The notes below the pieces were generated by a model. The model did no database searches and was not told where the DNA came from. It worked only from the letters and a program-made list of their open reading frames with translations. This document shows, piece after piece, positions 33,574 through 34,571 of a stretch of 34,571 nt of DNA. Both the position numbers and the translations under genes were made by a program. Location of the stretch: NCBI GenBank assembly GCA_028281465.1, contig JANQJV010000103.1, positions 1-34,571 on the forward strand, written 5' to 3'. This DNA is from Azospirillaceae bacterium (GTDB taxonomy: Bacteria; Pseudomonadota; Alphaproteobacteria; Azospirillales; Azospirillaceae). Within the stretch, counting starts at the first letter, position 1. Each line of letters opens with the position of its first letter.

Positions 33574-34086
33574 ATGATGGACGACAGCAGCCTGTTCGTG
33601 TTCGAGCATTTTTGGCGCGATTCGCCGGTCTGGTACTGGCTTGCCGCCGGCCTCGGCCTTTTGGTGCTTGAGGTGCTGTTCGGCGTCGGATCGATGATCC
33701 TGTTCTTCCCGCTTGGCATCGGCGCCATCATCACCGGATTGACGATGCTGTATTACCCGAACCTCCCCATGGAGACCGGCGTGATCGTCATGGGCAGTTC
33801 GGCGGTGGGGCTAACGCTCATCACCCGTTTTCTCTTGCCGAAACGTGCACCATCCAGCGGAACCAAGCTCAACCGGGAATCCTACGAACTGATCGGCCAG
33901 ACCACGATTCTGAAAGAACCGATCATGCGCGGCCGCGGCCGTGTTACCCTACGCGGCACGGTCTGGACGGCGATCGGTGCCGACCTACCTGCCGGGACCG
34001 AAGTCACCGTCGTTTCCCAACAGGGCAACGCCCTCGTCGTGCGCCGGACAACCCAGGAAAACCCGCCGCGCGACCCGGCCGCATGA
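33574..34086 (+). CDS. Second NfeD-family membrane protein
   Basis: A 170-residue short NfeD paralogue of the gene at 7310. Membrane segments WYWLAAGLGLLVLEVLFGVG and MILFFPLGIGAIITGLTML are followed by a third near SSAVGLTLITRFLL. The C-terminal NfeD OB-fold has GQTTILKEPIMRGRGRVTLRG and DLPAGTEVTVVSQQGNALVV. The tail is polar. Tandem ATGs are at 33574 and 33577; the ribosome site is weak. Unlike the first copy it has no SPFH partner beside it. It is divergent from pgk. Confidence 0.88.
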   Translation: MMDDSSLFVFEHFWRDSPVWYWLAAGLGLLVLEVLFGVGSMILFFPLGIGAIITGLTMLYYPNLPMETGVIVMGSSAVGLTLITRFLLPKRAPSSGTKLNRESYELIGQTTILKEPIMRGRGRVTLRGTVWTAIGADLPAGTEVTVVSQQGNALVVRRTTQENPPRDPAA

Positions 34087-34450
34087 AAAACCCACGGACG
34101 ATCAGCGGGGCGACACCGGCAATGACGAGGCCGAGCCTCCACTTCAAGAGATTGTGCTCGCCGTGCAGCCGGGCAAACCCGACCGTCCTGTCGGACTCGA
34201 TCTCGACCATCGTGTCCTTCGAGCCGGTGACGCTGCTCTCATAGCCGGCAATCGTCTCAGCCGCCTTTCGGACCTTGTCGTTGGGCGCGCCCCAGACCAC
34301 CAGCGATCATGGCGGTCCGCAAACATCGTGGCCATAGGACACCGCGATTGCCCCGGCCCTGACCGGTGGGTGATACCCATGGCCCGCCTTGACGACAGGT
34401 TCGGTTTCGGCGCTCCGAAACAGGGCGGCCCGAGGACCGGTCAGTGTTTC
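34087..34450 (-). pseudogene. Possible decayed gene fragment
   Basis: One minus-strand frame has the GC-rich third positions of real genes here. It reads LFRSAETEPVVKAGHGYHPP, then AIAVSYGHDVCGPP, meets a TGA, then continues SLVVWGAPNDKVRKAAETI and ends in a hydrophobic WRLGLVIAGVAPLIVRGFF segment. After that it runs into the 3' end of the nfeD gene. I do not recognise it. The internal stop and the tail-to-tail overlap suggest a broken gene; a short intact protein from GTG at 34300 is the alternative. Confidence 0.3.
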
Positions 34451-34466
34451 GGGCCGTTGGTATGAG

Positions 34467-34560
34467 TTCCACACCGTGCTACCGCCCGACCCGCCATGAA
34501 TGAAACGGTGGCTTTTCGACGGCGTGCCCTCCTTTATAGCACGGTTGTCGGCATGAAGAT
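34467..34560. repeat. Terminal repeat, right copy (inverted relative to 1-93)
   Basis: The reverse complement of this segment repeats the left end of the window; the core 34502-34560 is nearly identical. The outward reading has ATGAATGAAACGGTGGC and then an open frame to the window edge (METVAFRRRAL-like start, then LYSTVVGMKIGRS). The last 11 bases, 34561-34571, have no counterpart on the left because the left end stops there. Confidence 0.85.
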
Positions 34561-34571
34561 CGGTCGTTCAT

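Noticed and set aside
1..34571. CRISPR array, rRNA genes or prophage genes
   Set aside because: No regularly spaced repeats, rRNA sequence, integrase or phage structural genes were seen.

Overview
The window is about 34.6 kb of GC-rich DNA. The gene content points to an alphaproteobacterium, most likely from the Rhodospirillales. The main clues are yqeY-dnaG divergent from carA, a ChpT phosphotransferase beside a chemotaxis operon, a DUF2007/TrmN6-like/S49 peptidase string, and an FeS-type photolyase operon. Placement below class level is inference. The two ends carry the same ~60-93 bp element in inverted orientation, so the window may be a whole contig that ends in repeats.

Layout. 1-4020: dnaG and yqeY (minus) and carA (plus) around a divergent promoter region. 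4219-6451: a partner-switching operon (STAS antagonist, RsbW-like kinase, receiver-PP2C phosphatase; minus). 6832-7263: a small HRDC protein. 7310-8849: SPFH protein plus NfeD. 9040-15618: chpT, then cheA-cheW-cheY-cheB-cheR (minus). 15757-17688: DUF2007, methyltransferase and S49 peptidase (minus). 17838-18998: polyprenyl synthase and tRNA-Pro(CGG) (plus). 19020-23792: pentapeptide-repeat protein, PAS-PAS-GGDEF-EAL protein and an unrecognised secreted protein (minus). 23942-24800: a decayed IS630-family transposase. 24875-28354: a tight operon DUF6134 - FeS photolyase - SDR - NTF2-like (minus), with a small conserved protein upstream and a frameshifted photolyase remnant beyond it. 29640-32156: MlaA-like protein, small proteins, phhB (minus), zincin-like metallopeptidase and DUF1761. 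32178-34086: pgk (minus) divergent from a second NfeD. The last 480 bp hold a decayed frame and the inverted terminal repeat.

How the genes work together. Three signalling blocks sit close together: the phosphatase/kinase/antagonist switch, the Che phosphorelay with ChpT at its head, and a dual c-di-GMP enzyme. All are candidates for control of motility or lifestyle, but no gene here names the output of the switch. The photolyase operon looks like a light or oxidative-stress unit. It lies between two pseudogenes, so this part of the window has been remodelled. No complete mobile element, CRISPR array or obvious defence island is present. The least explained items are the terminal inverted repeat, the N-terminal extension of the anti-sigma kinase, the HRDC mini-protein, the secreted protein at 22797-23792 and the MlaA-like protein without a lipobox.
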